Part shown: in pieces, positions 49,825 through 51,091 of the stretch
Layout: each line of letters starts with the position of its first letter
Position numbering within the stretch: position 1 is the first letter of the stretch
NCBI GenBank assembly: GCA_027532555.1
Contig: JAPZTJ010000046.1
Location: 1 to 51,091, forward strand
DNA length: 51,091 nucleotides
DNA from: Aquidulcibacter sp.
GTDB lineage: Bacteria; Pseudomonadota; Alphaproteobacteria; Caulobacterales; Aquidulcibacteraceae
Reading direction: 5' to 3'
Notes under the pieces: generated by a model
Database searches by the model: none
Seen by the model: only the letters and a program-made list of their open reading frames with translations
What the model was told of the DNA's origin: nothing
Position numbers and translations under genes: made by a program

Positions 49825-50729
49825 CCTTTTTTAGTCGTCTCCTCCACCTTGATCGCCTCGAATCTGAGGCCATTTTCATCTTGCGCGAAGCCGCCGCCCA
49901 AAGCCGCAACCCGGCGCTCCTATTCTCGGGCGGCAAGGATAGCGCGGTATTGTTGCACTTGGCCTTGAAAGCCTTCCGGCCTGAAAAACTGCCATTCCCG
50001 CTCTTGCACGTCGACACAGGTCATAATTTTGAGGGCGTTACGGAGTTTCGCGATCAAACTGCCTCTCGTTTCGGTGAGCGCTTGGTCGTAGCCCATGTGG
50101 AAGACTCTATCGCGCGCGGCAGCGTTCGCTTGGCTTCTCCCTTGGCGAGCCGGAACGCGGCGCAAGCTGTCACTTTGCTCGAAGCGATTGAAACCCATGG
50201 CTTTGACCTCTTGCTTGGCGGTGCCCGACGCGATGAAGACAAAGCGCGCGCGAAAGAACGCGTGTTCAGTCACCGCGATGCTTTTGGCGCGTGGAACCCA
50301 AAGTCGCAGCGCCCCGAACTCTGGGACCTTTATAACGGTCGCCTGCAAGCGGGGGAGAACTTCCGCGTTTTCCCGCTCTCGAATTGGACCGAGCTCGACA
50401 TTTGGACCTATATTGCGCGCGAGAAGATTGCGCTGCCCAGCCTTTATTTCGCCCATGAACGCGCGGTCGTTCGCGATGGCGATTATTGGCGGCCTGTTAC
50501 CACTGTAACGCCAGCGACCGATGGGCAAGTCATTGAAAATCGGGTCGTGCGCTTCCGCACGGTTGGTGACATGACCTGCACCTGCCCGATAGAAAGTGAT
50601 GCAGCAGATGTTGCCGCCATCATCGCTGAAACCCGCATCAGCACCTTGTCAGAGCGTGGTGCCACCCGCATGGATGATAAGGTCAATGAAGCCGCCATGG
50701 AACGTCGCAAGCGGGAGGGCTATTTCTGA
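49821..50729 (+). CDS. cysD: Sulfate adenylyltransferase small subunit
   Basis: A 302-residue ATP sulfurylase subunit that adenylates sulfate to APS together with GTPase CysN. The PP-loop ATP-binding motif is [19 protein letters not shown] (about 34-52). [11 protein letters not shown] and [17 protein letters not shown] are typical of CysD. Length matches the family. Its ATG overlaps the cysH stop, and its stop overlaps the cysN start (TGATG), so cysH-cysD-cysN are one translational unit. Confidence 0.95.
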   Translation: MTFFSRLLHLDRLESEAIFILREAAAQSRNPALLFSGGKDSAVLLHLALKAFRPEKLPFPLLHVDTGHNFEGVTEFRDQTASRFGERLVVAHVEDSIARGSVRLASPLASRNAAQAVTLLEAIETHGFDLLLGGARRDEDKARAKERVFSHRDAFGAWNPKSQRPELWDLYNGRLQAGENFRVFPLSNWTELDIWTYIAREKIALPSLYFAHERAVVRDGDYWRPVTTVTPATDGQVIENRVVRFRTVGDMTCTCPIESDAADVAAIIAETRISTLSERGATRMDDKVNEAAMERRKREGYF

Positions 50730-51091
50730 TGACCCAAACGCAAACCAAGCTTGTACGCATTGTGACGGCAGGCAGCGTGGATGATGGCAAGTCGACCTTG
50801 ATTGGCCGCATCCTCCACGATTCACAAGCCCTGATGAGCGATCAGGTCGATGCGCTATCGAACGCACGCTACAGCCGAGCCGAAGATGGGGACCTTGATT
50901 TGTCCTTCGTTACCGATGGCTTGGAGAGCGAGCGCGAGCAGGGCATCACCATTGATGTAGCCTACCGCTATTTTGCCACGCCCGAGACGTCCTTCATTGT
51001 GATTGATGCCCCGGGGCATGAGCAATATACCCGCAATATGGTGACGGGCGCGAGCAATGCCGATGTTGCCATCGTGTTGGTTGACGCCTCT
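50729..51091 (+). CDS. cysN: Sulfate adenylyltransferase GTPase subunit, N-terminal part
   Basis: The first 121 codons of CysN, cut by the right edge. It begins [21 protein letters not shown] with the G1 loop SVDDGKSTL, then the switch region [21 protein letters not shown] and the G3 motif [17 protein letters not shown]. In many alphaproteobacteria CysN is fused to an APS-kinase (CysC) domain; that cannot be judged here. GTP hydrolysis drives APS formation with CysD. Confidence 0.95.
   Translation, partial: MTQTQTKLVRIVTAGSVDDGKSTLIGRILHDSQALMSDQVDALSNARYSRAEDGDLDLSFVTDGLESEREQGITIDVAYRYFATPETSFIVIDAPGHEQYTRNMVTGASNADVAIVLVDAS

Noticed and set aside
49920-50528. 202-residue open frame on the minus strand
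   Set aside because: Antisense to cysD, which is unambiguous; the reverse frame has no recognisable features.
1-51091. Mobile elements, CRISPR arrays, tRNA or rRNA genes
   Set aside because: No transposase, integrase, regularly spaced repeats or cloverleaf-like sequences were noticed on either strand.

Overview
The window is ordinary bacterial chromosome with moderate-to-high GC by eye, dense coding and many 1-4 base gene overlaps (ATGA, TGATG). Four large TonB-dependent receptors, Tat-exported periplasmic proteins, a spinster-type MFS carrier, a Coq4-family protein, an FeS-type photolyase and a cobA-DUF934-cysI sulfur operon together point to an alphaproteobacterium of the Caulobacterales/Sphingomonadales/Hyphomonadales type. 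That placement is inferred from gene content, not from a marker gene. I saw no rRNA, tRNA, insertion sequence, prophage or CRISPR array.

Layout. 0.1-3.5 kb: MATE exporter, convergent with an exported LamG/purple-acid-phosphatase-like protein. 3.9-4.9 kb: Coq4-family gene. 4.9-9.3 kb: a 19-codon ORF with clustered Cys codons, then a TonB receptor translationally coupled to a Tat-exported protein. 9.5-18.0 kb (minus strand): TRAP transporter P-Q-M, a glycine-oxidase-like FAD enzyme, phosphonoacetaldehyde hydrolase (PhnX) and a TonB receptor, read as an aminophosphonate uptake and degradation locus without a PhnW transaminase. 18.4-19.8 kb: cytochrome P450. 20.0-24.6 kb: dctD-dctB divergent from dctA. 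24.7-30.2 kb: a TonB receptor and two exported alpha/beta hydrolases. 30.2-31.5 kb: CPA2-type cation/proton antiporter. 31.7-39.3 kb: a divergent cluster, hydrolase-TonB receptor-MFS on one side and TetR-acyl-CoA synthetase-MaoC on the other. 39.2-45.7 kb: diacylglycerol-kinase-like enzyme with a metallophosphoesterase, small DUF465 and ASCH proteins, HAD phosphatase, FeS photolyase with its DUF2805 partner, a lipoprotein and a VOC protein. 45.8-51.1 kb: assimilatory sulfur genes cobA-DUF934-cysI (minus) divergent from cysH-cysD-cysN (plus); cysN runs off the window.

The theme is scavenging. Each TonB receptor sits beside its own set of enzymes or transporters, so each block looks like an uptake-plus-degradation module. 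The two most interesting points are (1) the TRAP / FAD oxidase / PhnX / TonB receptor locus, a candidate PhnW-free aminophosphonate pathway with an unusual transporter class, and (2) a DctD-type regulator that has lost both the sigma54-contacting GAFTGA loop and the Walker B glutamate, sitting next to tandem dyad operators in a dctA promoter region where I see no -24/-12 element. This suggests a DctBD system that has switched away from sigma54 activation.
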